Assembly: GCF_020164455.1 (NCBI RefSeq)
Contig: NZ_JAIQWW010000004.1
Span: 1-64,000 of the forward strand
Length of the DNA stretch: 64,000 bases
Direction of reading: 5' to 3'
From: Phyllobacterium chamaecytisi
GTDB lineage: Bacteria; Pseudomonadota; Alphaproteobacteria; Rhizobiales; Rhizobiaceae
Shown: in pieces, positions 49,033 to 57,246 of the stretch
How positions within the stretch are numbered: position 1 is the first letter of the stretch
How the letters are laid out: each line of letters starts with the position of its first letter
The notes under the pieces: generated by a model
The model's database searches: none
Told to the model about the DNA's origin: nothing
What the model saw: the letters and a program-made list of their open reading frames with translations, nothing else
Made by a program: the position numbers and the translations under genes

Positions 49033-50079
49033 TCCTTCGAGACGGTGTTCCTTGCGGTCGACTTCGGTGACGGTAGCAAGGTCGATTGCCTTCTGCAATT
49101 TGGCCGCGTGACGGAATGACGGTTCGAGCGTCCGGCCTTGCCCTACAGCCTCGACAAAGCGTTGATAATTGGTCGGTACCGGCTCGACATCGATTTCCTT
49201 CCAGGTCGCCGTCTCGATATCGTCACCTAGGCAAACGAAGAGCTTGGATCCATCATGACGATGCTGGATTTCAAATGAACCCTTGTCGCCATAGACACGC
49301 AAACGCAATTCATTGACGTGTCCAGTAGCCCAGCGACTTGAATGCACTACGCCAAGCGCTCCATTGGTGAAGCTCACCGTCATGGTGAAACTGTCATTCG
49401 CATCGAGTTGATATTCACCGATCCTGTTGCCGTCGGCTTTGTCAAAGGCTTTCAGACGGCAGAAAACCTCGTCAATCTCCGTATCGGTCGCGTAGACGAC
49501 AAAATCGAGAATGTGGACGCCCACATCGCCGAGGGTGCCGTTGGACCCATGCTGTTTCGACAAGCGCCACAGCCATTGGCTTTCCGTGCGCCAATCGCCC
49601 CAGACTTTTGATACAAGCCAGCTTTGGAGGTAGGACGCCTCGACATGCCTGATCTTGCCGATCTGGCCGCTTGTCACCAATCGGCGAGCAGTTTGTAGCT
49701 GTGCTACATTGCGGTAAGTGAGGTTGACCATGCCGACCAGATTGGCGTTTTCGGCGGTCTCGGCCATTTCCATGGCATCGTGATAGTTCGTTGCCAGAGG
49801 CTTTTCGCAAAAGACATGCTTGCCGGCGGCAAGACATTTCATCGTTGTGGAATGATGAGCGCTGTCAGGGGTTACATTGGCGACGGCATCGAATTCCCCC
49901 CAGGCAAGCGCATCCTCAAGTGACGTGAACGCTCGTTCGAATGAGTATTTGTCACGGAACGCTTCCGCCCTGCCCTTGTCGACGTCAACCGCACCGGCAA
50001 ACGAGACACCTTCAATGTCGATAAAGTTTCTGGCGTGGGCGCTCGCCATGTGGCCAGTCCCCAGGATTAATAGACGCAT
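49024..50079 (-). CDS. thuB: Gfo/Idh/MocA-family oxidoreductase, ThuB of disaccharide utilisation
   Basis: The 351-residue protein has a Rossmann start LLILGTGHMASAHA, the VANVTPDSAHH region and the conserved EKPLA with the catalytic-type Lys, then the Gfo/Idh C-terminal sheet domain. In Sinorhizobium meliloti ThuB works with ThuA in conversion of imported trehalose, maltose or sucrose to keto-disaccharides. Its start shares a base with the thuA stop (TAATG). It is the last gene of the operon and runs 9 nt into the end of moeA, leaving no room for a terminator. Confidence 0.88.
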   Translation of the reverse strand: MRLLILGTGHMASAHARNFIDIEGVSFAGAVDVDKGRAEAFRDKYSFERAFTSLEDALAWGEFDAVANVTPDSAHHSTTMKCLAAGKHVFCEKPLATNYHDAMEMAETAENANLVGMVNLTYRNVAQLQTARRLVTSGQIGKIRHVEASYLQSWLVSKVWGDWRTESQWLWRLSKQHGSNGTLGDVGVHILDFVVYATDTEIDEVFCRLKAFDKADGNRIGEYQLDANDSFTMTVSFTNGALGVVHSSRWATGHVNELRLRVYGDKGSFEIQHRHDGSKLFVCLGDDIETATWKEIDVEPVPTNYQRFVEAVGQGRTLEPSFRHAAKLQKAIDLATVTEVDRKEHRLEGSA

Positions 50080-50861
50080 TAACGAAAGCCTTCCTCACCA
50101 GACTCGTGCAAACTGCCGCCGCGTGCCGTGATCGGTTCCAAAGCTTTCTCAATCGGCACATTCGGCGCCTGTGTAATATCCGGAAAACGCAGCGGATTAT
50201 ACGCCCAGTTCACCGCATTGCGCAGCACGAGCCCCACAGTTTCGTCATGATACGTCGGGTAGGTTTCATGTCCCGGGCGGAAGTAGAAAACATTGCCTGC
50301 GCCTTTGCGATAGGTAAGCCCCGAGCGAAAGACTTCGCCGCCCTGGAACCACGATACGAATATTGTTTCCAATGGTTCCGGCACAGAGAATGGTTCGCCG
50401 TACATTTCCTCGTTTTCCAGCTCGAAAAATGCCGGCAATCCTCTGGCGATAGGATGTCCGGGGTTAACGACCCAGAGACGTTCCCGTTCGCCCGCCTCGC
50501 GCCAGTTCAAAGCGCAGGGTGAACCCATCAATCTCTTGAAAATCTTCGAAAAATGCCCCGAATGCAGAACGATCAGTCCCATCCCTTCCCAGACCCGCTG
50601 GGCCACACGCTCGACTACCTCGTCGGCAACGTCGCCATGAGCGCGGTGCCCCCACCAGACAAGGACATCGGTCTCTTCCAGTACCTTGTCCGTCAGGCCA
50701 TGCTCCGGCTCCTGCAAGGTCGTGGTTTTGACGCTGAGGTTGGTGTCGCTCTGCAAAAGCTTGGCGATCTGGTTGTGCATGCCTTTCGGATAGATTTCGG
50801 CAACTGTTTTATTGATCTGTTCATGGACGTTCTCGCCCCAGATAAGCGTGCGAATTGCCAT
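50079..50861 (-). CDS. thuA: ThuA family trehalose utilisation protein
   Basis: The 260-residue protein begins [13 protein letters not shown] and has [14 protein letters not shown] and [12 protein letters not shown], hallmarks of ThuA (a class I glutamine amidotransferase-like fold without the usual Cys triad). In S. meliloti thuA and thuB are both needed for catabolism of trehalose, maltose and sucrose taken up by ThuEFGK. AAGGAAAG precedes ATG 50861. It is 33 nt downstream of thuK. Confidence 0.93.
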   Translation of the reverse strand: MAIRTLIWGENVHEQINKTVAEIYPKGMHNQIAKLLQSDTNLSVKTTTLQEPEHGLTDKVLEETDVLVWWGHRAHGDVADEVVERVAQRVWEGMGLIVLHSGHFSKIFKRLMGSPCALNWREAGERERLWVVNPGHPIARGLPAFFELENEEMYGEPFSVPEPLETIFVSWFQGGEVFRSGLTYRKGAGNVFYFRPGHETYPTYHDETVGLVLRNAVNWAYNPLRFPDITQAPNVPIEKALEPITARGGSLHESGEEGFR

Positions 50862-50894
50862 TGGTCTTTCCTTATCTTTGGTATGGAGGTTTTA

Positions 50895-51902
50895 TCAATT
50901 TGCCGCCGGGCGGCCCGATTGGTCGAAACGGTGGATGTTGTTGTTAACGGGCGCAACGCAAAGCAGTTCCCCCGGCTGCTGGTGTGCCGAGCCGTCCTGC
51001 CGTACCACCAAGGGTTCCTTGGCGCCGATATCGATATAGAGGAAGCTCTCGGATCCTAGATTTTCCGCCAAAAGAAGCTTGCCTTTCCAGAGACCGTCCT
51101 TGTCCTTGATTTCCAGATGCTCCGGCCGCACTCCCAATATGTCGGTCTTGTAGGCATCCGCGAATTGCTCAGTGAGGAAATTCATCTTGGGTGAGCCTAT
51201 GAAACCGGCAACAAAGATCGATTGCGGCTTTTCATAAAGCTCCAATGGCGTGCCAACTTGCTCGACATTGCCATCCCGCAGAACACAAATCCGGTCTGCC
51301 AGCGTCATCGCCTCCACCTGATCGTGGGTTACATAGATCATCGTCGTCTCATGCATCTTGGCGTGGAGCTTGGCTATTTCAAGACGGGTGGCGACACGTA
51401 GCGCGGCATCGAGATTGGACAGCGGCTCATCGAAGAGAAAGACCTTCGGATCGCGAACAATTGCCCGGCCGATGGCAACCCTCTGCCGCTGGCCGCCGGA
51501 AAGCTGCTTGGGAAGCCGGTCAAGATAATCCGTAATCTGCAGCATTTCCGCGGCCTTATGCACTCGCCGCTTGACGTCGTCCGCGCTGCCCTTTGCCAGC
51601 TTCAGGCCAAACGCCATGTTGTCATAAACGGTCATATGCGGATACAGCGCATAGGATTGAAACACCATGGCGATACCGCGCTGGGATGGCGTCAGACTGT
51701 TGACGATCTTCTCATCGAAAGCGAGCGTCCCTGACGTGATGTCCTCAAGCCCGGCGACAAGCCGCAGCAGCGTCGATTTTCCACAACCCGACGGGCCAAC
51801 GAAAACCATGAACTCGCCGGGCTCGATTTCAAGGTCCACACCTTTGATAACGTCGAACGTGCCGAAGGATTTTCGGAGATCTTGCATACGAATAGTGGTC
51901 AT
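50895..51902 (-). CDS. thuK: ABC transporter ATP-binding protein ThuK (MalK/UgpC type)
   Basis: The 335-residue ATPase has Walker A GPSGCGKST (36-44), signature LSGGQRQR, Walker B VFLFDEPLSNLDA, the H-loop YVTHDQVEAMTLADR, and a C-terminal TOBE/OB domain typical of sugar importers. AAGGAG lies just before ATG 51902. It starts 10 nt after thuG. It powers the ThuEFG importer. Confidence 0.95.
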   Translation of the reverse strand: MTTIRMQDLRKSFGTFDVIKGVDLEIEPGEFMVFVGPSGCGKSTLLRLVAGLEDITSGTLAFDEKIVNSLTPSQRGIAMVFQSYALYPHMTVYDNMAFGLKLAKGSADDVKRRVHKAAEMLQITDYLDRLPKQLSGGQRQRVAIGRAIVRDPKVFLFDEPLSNLDAALRVATRLEIAKLHAKMHETTMIYVTHDQVEAMTLADRICVLRDGNVEQVGTPLELYEKPQSIFVAGFIGSPKMNFLTEQFADAYKTDILGVRPEHLEIKDKDGLWKGKLLLAENLGSESFLYIDIGAKEPLVVRQDGSAHQQPGELLCVAPVNNNIHRFDQSGRPAAN

Positions 51903-51912
51903 TTGAAGCTCC

Positions 51913-52743
51913 TTAGCCTTTGACACCGCCAGCCGTGAGGCCGGAAATAATCTTGCGTTGAAAGATGAGGACGAGGACGACCAAAGGTACCGTGACGATC
52001 ACCGAGGCTGCCATGACGATCCCCCACGGTACCTCGTGCGCGCTTGAGCCGGTAAAGAGGGCGATGGTGACCGGAACCGTGCGCGTTTCCGTCGAGGACG
52101 TGAAAGTCAACGCGAAAAGGAACTCGTTCCAGGCCGCGATGAAGGCAAGCAATCCGGTCGTTACCAGCGCAGGCCACATGAGGGGCAGGAACACCCTTGT
52201 TATGATCACCCAGGGCGTGGCGCCATCGACGATGGCAGCCTCTTCGATCTCGACCGGCAGATCACGCATGAACGTCGTGAGTACCCATACCGTAAATGGC
52301 AAGGTGAAGATCATGTAGGAAAAGACCAACCCGCCGAGCGTGTTATAGAGGCCGAGAAGCCGGATGACTTCGAACAGCCCGGCGAGGACGGCTATCTGCG
52401 GGAACATCGAAACTGACAGGATCGTCAGAAGCAACAACGAGCGCCCGCGAAATCGAACCCTGGACAAAGCAAAGGCGGCCGTAACCGCCATCAGCAAAGA
52501 GAGGGTCACGACGCATGCCGATACAATGATGGAATTCAACAGGTTGCGGGCAAAACTTCCCGAAGCGATAACGTTCACATAATTCGCTACGGAGAATGAA
52601 GTCGGCCAATATTCGATTGTGAAGATCGCACTACCGGTTCTAAAACTTGTGATGATCGCGTAGTAAAACGGGAAAACCGCGCAAACAACGATCACAGCGA
52701 CAAGTGCATAGAACGCTGTGTTTTTGATGATGGACATGGGCAT
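51913..52743 (-). CDS. thuG: Carbohydrate ABC transporter permease ThuG (MalG type)
   Basis: The 276-residue protein has six membrane helices and the EAA loop EEAAIVDGATPWVIITRVFLPL (shortened), which contacts the ATPase, plus the FAWNEFLFAL-type segment of MalG proteins. Start ATG 52743 shares a base with the thuF stop (TGATG) and has GGAGAG upstream. Confidence 0.95.
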   Translation of the reverse strand: MPMSIIKNTAFYALVAVIVVCAVFPFYYAIITSFRTGSAIFTIEYWPTSFSVANYVNVIASGSFARNLLNSIIVSACVVTLSLLMAVTAAFALSRVRFRGRSLLLLTILSVSMFPQIAVLAGLFEVIRLLGLYNTLGGLVFSYMIFTLPFTVWVLTTFMRDLPVEIEEAAIVDGATPWVIITRVFLPLMWPALVTTGLLAFIAAWNEFLFALTFTSSTETRTVPVTIALFTGSSAHEVPWGIVMAASVIVTVPLVVLVLIFQRKIISGLTAGGVKG

Positions 52744-53693
52744 CAGCGCTCTCCTCCGTCCAGCTTTACACGGCCGATCCAGATCGCCAGCATGGTCATG
52801 AGCGCTATAACCAGAAACAACAGCGTCGACTGTGCCGAGCCATAGGCGAACTTATCGAAGTCGATCAGATTCTCGCGCGCCAGAACCGACATGGTCTTGG
52901 TCTGGGCACTGTTTGGCGTCAGCACGTAGATCAAATCGAAGATGCGCATTGCATCGAGCAGCCGGAATATGATCGCCACCATCAGCGCTGGTTTCACTAG
53001 CGGCAACGTGATCCGAAAGAACTGCTTGACGGGATGAACGCCATCGATGCGCGCCGCTTCATAAATGTCACCCGGGATCATCTGTAGACCTGCGAGGATC
53101 AATAGCGCCATGAATGGCGTGGTCTTCCACACATCGACGATCAGCACAGCGATCATCGCGGTATCGGAACTTGCGGTCCAGGCAATCGGATGGTCGATCA
53201 GGCCGACGCGCATGAAGAGATCGTTGAGGATGCCAAACTGATCATTCATCATCCATCCCCACATGCGGGCCGATACGATGGTCGGGATCGCCCAAGGGAT
53301 AAGGATTGCCGCTCGAACGATGCCCCTGCCCTTGAATTCGGCATTAAGGACGAGAGCTATGATCATTCCAAAAACGGCCTCGAGCGCCACCGAGATAACG
53401 CTGAAGCGAACCGTGTTCCAGACAGCATTCCACCATGCCGGATCGACCAGCAGACCGGAATAAATCGTCCGCCCGCTTTTGAGCTGTATCCACGAAAGAT
53501 AATTCTTGAAGCCTACCCACTTGGCCGCATCGATGTTGGTCAGCGAGGCATCAGTAAAGGAAAAATAGATCGTACGGAGCAGCGGCCAGCCCGCAACAAC
53601 CGCCAAAGCCAAAATCATGGGAAGAAGAAACAGTCGTGCGGAGCGCGACCGCTGACGCAAGAGTTCCGAACGTACAGTGGGAGACGCTGTCAT
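52743..53693 (-). CDS. thuF: Carbohydrate ABC transporter permease ThuF (MalF type)
   Basis: The 316-residue protein has six membrane helices and the EAA loop EAARIDGVHPVKQFFRITLPL (shortened). Together with ThuG it forms the channel for the disaccharide. ATG 53693 is used; the TTG one codon upstream is unlikely. A 100-bp gap (53694-53793) follows thuE, longer than other gaps in the operon, where a stabilising hairpin could raise the level of the binding protein. Confidence 0.94.
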   Translation of the reverse strand: MTASPTVRSELLRQRSRSARLFLLPMILALAVVAGWPLLRTIYFSFTDASLTNIDAAKWVGFKNYLSWIQLKSGRTIYSGLLVDPAWWNAVWNTVRFSVISVALEAVFGMIIALVLNAEFKGRGIVRAAILIPWAIPTIVSARMWGWMMNDQFGILNDLFMRVGLIDHPIAWTASSDTAMIAVLIVDVWKTTPFMALLILAGLQMIPGDIYEAARIDGVHPVKQFFRITLPLVKPALMVAIIFRLLDAMRIFDLIYVLTPNSAQTKTMSVLARENLIDFDKFAYGSAQSTLLFLVIALMTMLAIWIGRVKLDGGER

Positions 53694-53793
53694 CAAATTC
53701 CTGCCCGCGAAGGTTACATTCAGGTTTGATCAGGCAATCGGTACGAATGGTCTATGATAAGTCCAATCGCACCGCGCCGTCGACTGGCAGGGA

Positions 53794-55056
53794 TTACCAG
53801 CTACCACCCTGAAGTTCCGTCAGCTTGGCTTCCAGAAGCTCAAGATTATCTGCAGCAGTTCCGTTGCCGGACAACGTGTCGTGGATCGCGCTCCAGAACA
53901 TCGACGACACTTCGTTGTATTTGACCTTCGTGGGTGCGGATGGACGAGGCACGGCCGTCTCGAATACTGGCTTCCAGTTCGTGATTACCGGTTGAGCCGC
54001 GGCAATGTCCTTGTCGTCATAGAGTGCCTTCAGCGTAGGCAAATTGGCGATTTCGATCGCCCGTTCCTTCTGTTGTTCGGGTGCAGCCAGGAATTTGACC
54101 AGTTTGATCGCTTCCTCGGGTGATTTTGTATATTTCGAGATCGCAAGATTCCAGCCGCCCAACGTCGCGGCAGAACTCTGCCCCTCTTTCGAGCTCGGCA
54201 GGGTCGTCACGTCGAACTTGCCCTTGATCGCGCTGTCCGGGCCATTGCCCAGCGCATAGGCATAAGGCCAGTTGCGCATGAAGACGGCGTTCCCCGTCTG
54301 CCAGACACCGCGGCTCTCCTCTTCCGTATAGGCAAGGACGCCCTTCGGTGTAATCGTATCGATCCAGCCCTTTGCCCGGTCGACTGCAGCGACTGCTTCT
54401 GGATTGTTGATTGAGATCGTACCGTCAGGCTCGATAATCTGGCCGCCGCCAGAAGACTTGATCCATTCAAGCGCGTTGCAAGTCAGGCCCTCGTAGGCGT
54501 TACCCTGGAAAACAAAACCATACATCGCCTTGTTGCCGGCGCCGCGTTCGCCCTCCTGGATTTCCTTGGCGGTCGCAGCCATCTCGTCCCAGGTTTTGGG
54601 AACCGGCTTCTTGTATTTCTCCAGAAGATCCTTGCGGTAGTAGAAGGCCGGCGCGTCCGTGTACATCGGCATGGCAACGAGTTTGCCATCAACCGTCTGG
54701 CTTTGGATCATCGATGGAAAGTGTTGATCGACGACATCCTTCATGGCCTCTGTCAGATCGAGAAACTGGTCAGCCAATTGCGGCGCCCAGATCACATCCG
54801 TACGGTAGACATCGATGTCCGTATTTCCCGCAGCAAGCCAGAGCCTGTACTGGCCAAACTGGTCGGAGCTGTTTGCAGGCATCGCGACAATTTTGACTTT
54901 GTTGCCCGTTTCCTTTTCGAAACGATCGAGCTGCTTGCGCAGGAACTCGCGCCCGTTACCCGTATCGCCGGAGACGATTGAAAGGTCGGCGGCGAACGCG
55001 CCCGAACAGATCAACGTTGTAGCCAAAAGGCCTGCAAGGATTGATTTCGCTCTCAT
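53794..55056 (-). CDS. thuE: Periplasmic sugar-binding protein ThuE
   Basis: The 420-residue protein has a Sec signal peptide (1-22, cleaved after SGAFA), followed by a family 1 extracellular solute-binding fold with GNTDIDVYRTDVIWAPQLA, YRKDLLEKY and GWNLAISKYTKSPEEA (shortened). In S. meliloti ThuE binds trehalose, maltose and sucrose. GGGAGGA precedes ATG 55056. A second strong ribosome-site sequence, AGGAGGAG at 55124-55131, lies 10 nt before an in-frame TTG (55113) but that start would add 19 residues before the signal peptide. Confidence 0.94.
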   Translation of the reverse strand: MRAKSILAGLLATTLICSGAFAADLSIVSGDTGNGREFLRKQLDRFEKETGNKVKIVAMPANSSDQFGQYRLWLAAGNTDIDVYRTDVIWAPQLADQFLDLTEAMKDVVDQHFPSMIQSQTVDGKLVAMPMYTDAPAFYYRKDLLEKYKKPVPKTWDEMAATAKEIQEGERGAGNKAMYGFVFQGNAYEGLTCNALEWIKSSGGGQIIEPDGTISINNPEAVAAVDRAKGWIDTITPKGVLAYTEEESRGVWQTGNAVFMRNWPYAYALGNGPDSAIKGKFDVTTLPSSKEGQSSAATLGGWNLAISKYTKSPEEAIKLVKFLAAPEQQKERAIEIANLPTLKALYDDKDIAAAQPVITNWKPVFETAVPRPSAPTKVKYNEVSSMFWSAIHDTLSGNGTAADNLELLEAKLTELQGGSW

Positions 55057-55165
55057 GATTTCCTCCCGTAAATCCACGACGGAACAACGCGTACTGGTGG
55101 TGCGCTGTTCCAACTTATGAAAACTCCTCCTCAAACACTTTGAAGCATTAACGTAAAATACCAAT

Positions 55166-55179
55166 CCAAAGCGCTTTGG
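55166..55179. promoter_or_regulatory. ThuR operator O1 (perfect LacI-type palindrome)
   Basis: CCAAAGCGCTTTGG is a perfect 14-bp palindrome with the central CG expected of LacI-family sites. It lies 110 bp upstream of the thuE ATG, in the 323-bp gap between thuE and the divergent LacI-type gene, and an almost identical copy lies 131 bp away. This gap holds no other gene. Confidence 0.8.
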
Positions 55180-55296
55180 GTAAAAGGTGACAAAGGCCAG
55201 TCCTGCTGTCAAGTTGGAATATCCGATGTCTGTTAGAATCCAGCGGATAACGGCGATCTGATTTCTACCCGCTTCCATCTTGAGTTGAAATTACTT

Positions 55297-55310
55297 CCAA
55301 AGCGCTTCGA
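55297..55310. promoter_or_regulatory. ThuR operator O2 upstream of thuR
   Basis: CCAAAGCGCTTCGA matches O1 at 12 of 14 positions and keeps the AAAGCGCTT core. It lies 70 bp upstream of the thuR ATG, so it would allow ThuR to control its own gene; with O1 it could also support a DNA loop. Confidence 0.7.
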
Positions 55311-55379
55311 AATTGCGCTATGGTAAGGCGCTAGATGCCCTCTGATTAACTGGAATTTTTCACTCTTGGATCGTCTGAT

Positions 55380-56408
55380 ATGAAACTCAAGGAACTGGCC
55401 GAACAACTTGGGCTCTCGCAAACGACGGTCAGCCGCGCACTCAATGGCTATCCGGAGGTCAACGAGGCAACCAGGGAGCGGGTCAACAAGGCCGCCCTCA
55501 AGTTTGGCTATAGCGCCAACGCCAATGCGCGCCGTTTGGCGATGGGGCGTGTCGGCGCGATTGGAATTGTCGTGCCTATTCACAGCAGCGAGCGTTTCGG
55601 CCCGCATACCAGCGAGTTCTTGTCCGGCCTTGCCGAGCGTCTCTCGCGTGACGAAATCGATTTTCTGATCACCCCCCTGATCAACAATGACGAGATTTCC
55701 GCCTATAAGCGTCTGATTTCCAGCAAGCGCGTCGATGCGATGATTGTCTCGCACCCTTCCCTTGTCGATGAACGCGTTGCCATGCTTGCCGAAGCGCAAT
55801 TTCCGTTTGTGCTTCACGGGCGGACTAACATAGATACACCGCACGCCTGGCTGGATATCGACAACAAGGGTGCCTTCTATCAAGCAACGTCGCATCTGCT
55901 CGATCTTGGCCACAAGCACATTGCCATGATCGACGGCCTCAAAGGTTTCACCTTCTCGGAGCACCGTGAGGAAGGCTATCGTAATGCGCTTAACGAACGC
56001 GGCATTTCGATTGACCCCAATTTTATCGTGCATGATTGTTTTTCCGACGAGATCGGTTTCCGCGAAACACAACGTTTCCTGTCCTTGAAGCCTCATCCAA
56101 CCGCCATTCTCGCAGGATCGATGATGACAGCATTGGGCGTTTCCCGGGCGATCCGCGCCAAGGGCTACCAGCTTGGCAAGGAAGTTTCGATCATCGCCCA
56201 TGATGACGTCTTTCCCTACCTCAATGCCAGCAACATGGTTCCGGCGATGACGACGACACGTTCTTCGATAAGAGCGGCAGGTACTCGGATTGCAGAAATG
56301 CTTGTTCGCTTGCTTGATGGCGAGCCACCGGAAACCATCCACGAAGTTTGGCCGGTTGAACTGATCCTTCGCCAATCCAGCGGCCCGCCGGTTGTTCCGG
56401 CTAAGTAA
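55380..56408 (+). CDS. thuR: LacI-family transcriptional regulator ThuR
   Basis: The 342-residue protein has an N-terminal LacI helix-turn-helix ([21 protein letters not shown], shortened; hinge near NANARRLA) and a periplasmic-binding-protein-like effector domain. Its position next to and divergent from thuE, with two matching palindromes between, supports repression of thuEFGKAB relieved by a disaccharide. ATG 55380 lacks a strong ribosome site. It ends 118 bp before lexA. Confidence 0.9.
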   Translation: MKLKELAEQLGLSQTTVSRALNGYPEVNEATRERVNKAALKFGYSANANARRLAMGRVGAIGIVVPIHSSERFGPHTSEFLSGLAERLSRDEIDFLITPLINNDEISAYKRLISSKRVDAMIVSHPSLVDERVAMLAEAQFPFVLHGRTNIDTPHAWLDIDNKGAFYQATSHLLDLGHKHIAMIDGLKGFTFSEHREEGYRNALNERGISIDPNFIVHDCFSDEIGFRETQRFLSLKPHPTAILAGSMMTALGVSRAIRAKGYQLGKEVSIIAHDDVFPYLNASNMVPAMTTTRSSIRAAGTRIAEMLVRLLDGEPPETIHEVWPVELILRQSSGPPVVPAK

Positions 56409-56458
56409 CAGCCAACCCACGTTTCTCGGCTTCCGTACACCTCATATTAATCCTTGTG

Positions 56459-56473
56459 GAACACAACTGGAAC
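56459..56473. promoter_or_regulatory. SOS box 1 upstream of lexA
   Basis: GAAC-N7-GAAC (GAACACAACTGGAAC) is the reverse complement of the alphaproteobacterial LexA site GTTC-N7-GTTC, an exact match in both half-sites. It lies 54 bp before the lexA ATG. Confidence 0.85.
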
Positions 56474-56484
56474 AGATAGTGTTT

Positions 56485-56499
56485 GTTCTGGTTTTGTTT
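56485..56499. promoter_or_regulatory. Possible second SOS box upstream of lexA
   Basis: GTTC-N7-GTTT at 56485-56499 matches the LexA site except for the last base and begins 12 bp after box 1. It lies 28 bp before the lexA ATG. It may be a weaker second site for autoregulation. Confidence 0.45.
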
Positions 56500-56526
56500 T
56501 TTCCGATTCCACGCAAAGGATCGCCG

Positions 56527-57246
56527 ATGCTCACGCGTAAACAACATGAACTTCTGCTCTTCATCCACGAGCGTTTGAAGGAGACAGGCATCCCACCTTC
56601 GTTCGACGAGATGAAGGATGCATTGGATCTTGCGTCGAAATCCGGCATACACCGGTTGATCACTGCTCTCGAAGAGCGCGGCTTCATTCGCCGGCTTGCA
56701 AACCGTGCAAGAGCGCTGGAGGTTTTGCGCCTGCCGGACTCCATCGCTCCCGGCCTCAACGCCCAACGGAAATTCTCGCCGAGTGTCATCGAGGGAAGCC
56801 TTGGCCGAAATGTCGCCCCTGCCCGCCCACCGGCGCGTTCCTCCGACGATATAGGCGCATCGACGGTCGTCAGCATCCCGGTCATGGGCCGCATTGCCGC
56901 TGGTGTGCCGATTTCCGCGATCCAGAATCAGACCCATATGATCGGCCTGCCCCCGGACATGATTGGGAGCGGCGAACACTACGCACTCGAAGTCAAAGGC
57001 GATTCGATGATCGAGGCCGGGATTTTCGATGGCGATACGGTCGTCATCAAGCGCGGCGATACCGCCAATCCGGGCGAGATCGTTGTCGCGCTGGTCGATG
57101 ACGAAGAGGCGACGCTCAAGCGCTTCCGCCGTAAAGGAGCGTCGATCGCCCTCGAGGCGGCGAATCCGGCCTATGAGACGCGGATTTTCGGACCGGATCG
57201 CGTTCAGGTTCAAGGAAAGCTTGTCGGTCTTATACGACGATACTAG
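56527..57246 (+). CDS. lexA: SOS repressor LexA
   Basis: The 239-residue protein has the N-terminal winged helix-turn-helix (1-65), a linker about 45 residues long, and the S24-type autopeptidase with cleavage site Ala125-Gly126 in RIAAGVP, nucleophile Ser160 in KGDSM and Lys198 in ATLKRF. It is longer than E. coli LexA because of the linker, as in other Rhizobiales. AAAGGATC precedes ATG 56527. Two candidate SOS boxes indicate autoregulation. Confidence 0.98.
   Translation: MLTRKQHELLLFIHERLKETGIPPSFDEMKDALDLASKSGIHRLITALEERGFIRRLANRARALEVLRLPDSIAPGLNAQRKFSPSVIEGSLGRNVAPARPPARSSDDIGASTVVSIPVMGRIAAGVPISAIQNQTHMIGLPPDMIGSGEHYALEVKGDSMIEAGIFDGDTVVIKRGDTANPGEIVVALVDDEEATLKRFRRKGASIALEAANPAYETRIFGPDRVQVQGKLVGLIRRY

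Noticed and set aside
55113-55131. Alternative thuE start at TTG 55113 behind AGGAGGAG
   Set aside because: It would place 19 hydrophilic residues before a clear signal peptide; ATG 55056 has its own GGGAGGA site.
55131-55143. TCAAACACTTTGA as a third ThuR operator
   Set aside because: Half-sites resemble the motif but the spacing is odd (13 bp) and the central GCGC core is missing.
55233-56420. Long minus-strand open frame (395 codons) opposite thuR
   Set aside because: It is the antisense shadow of a clear LacI-family gene; its translation resembles no protein family and has no ribosome site.
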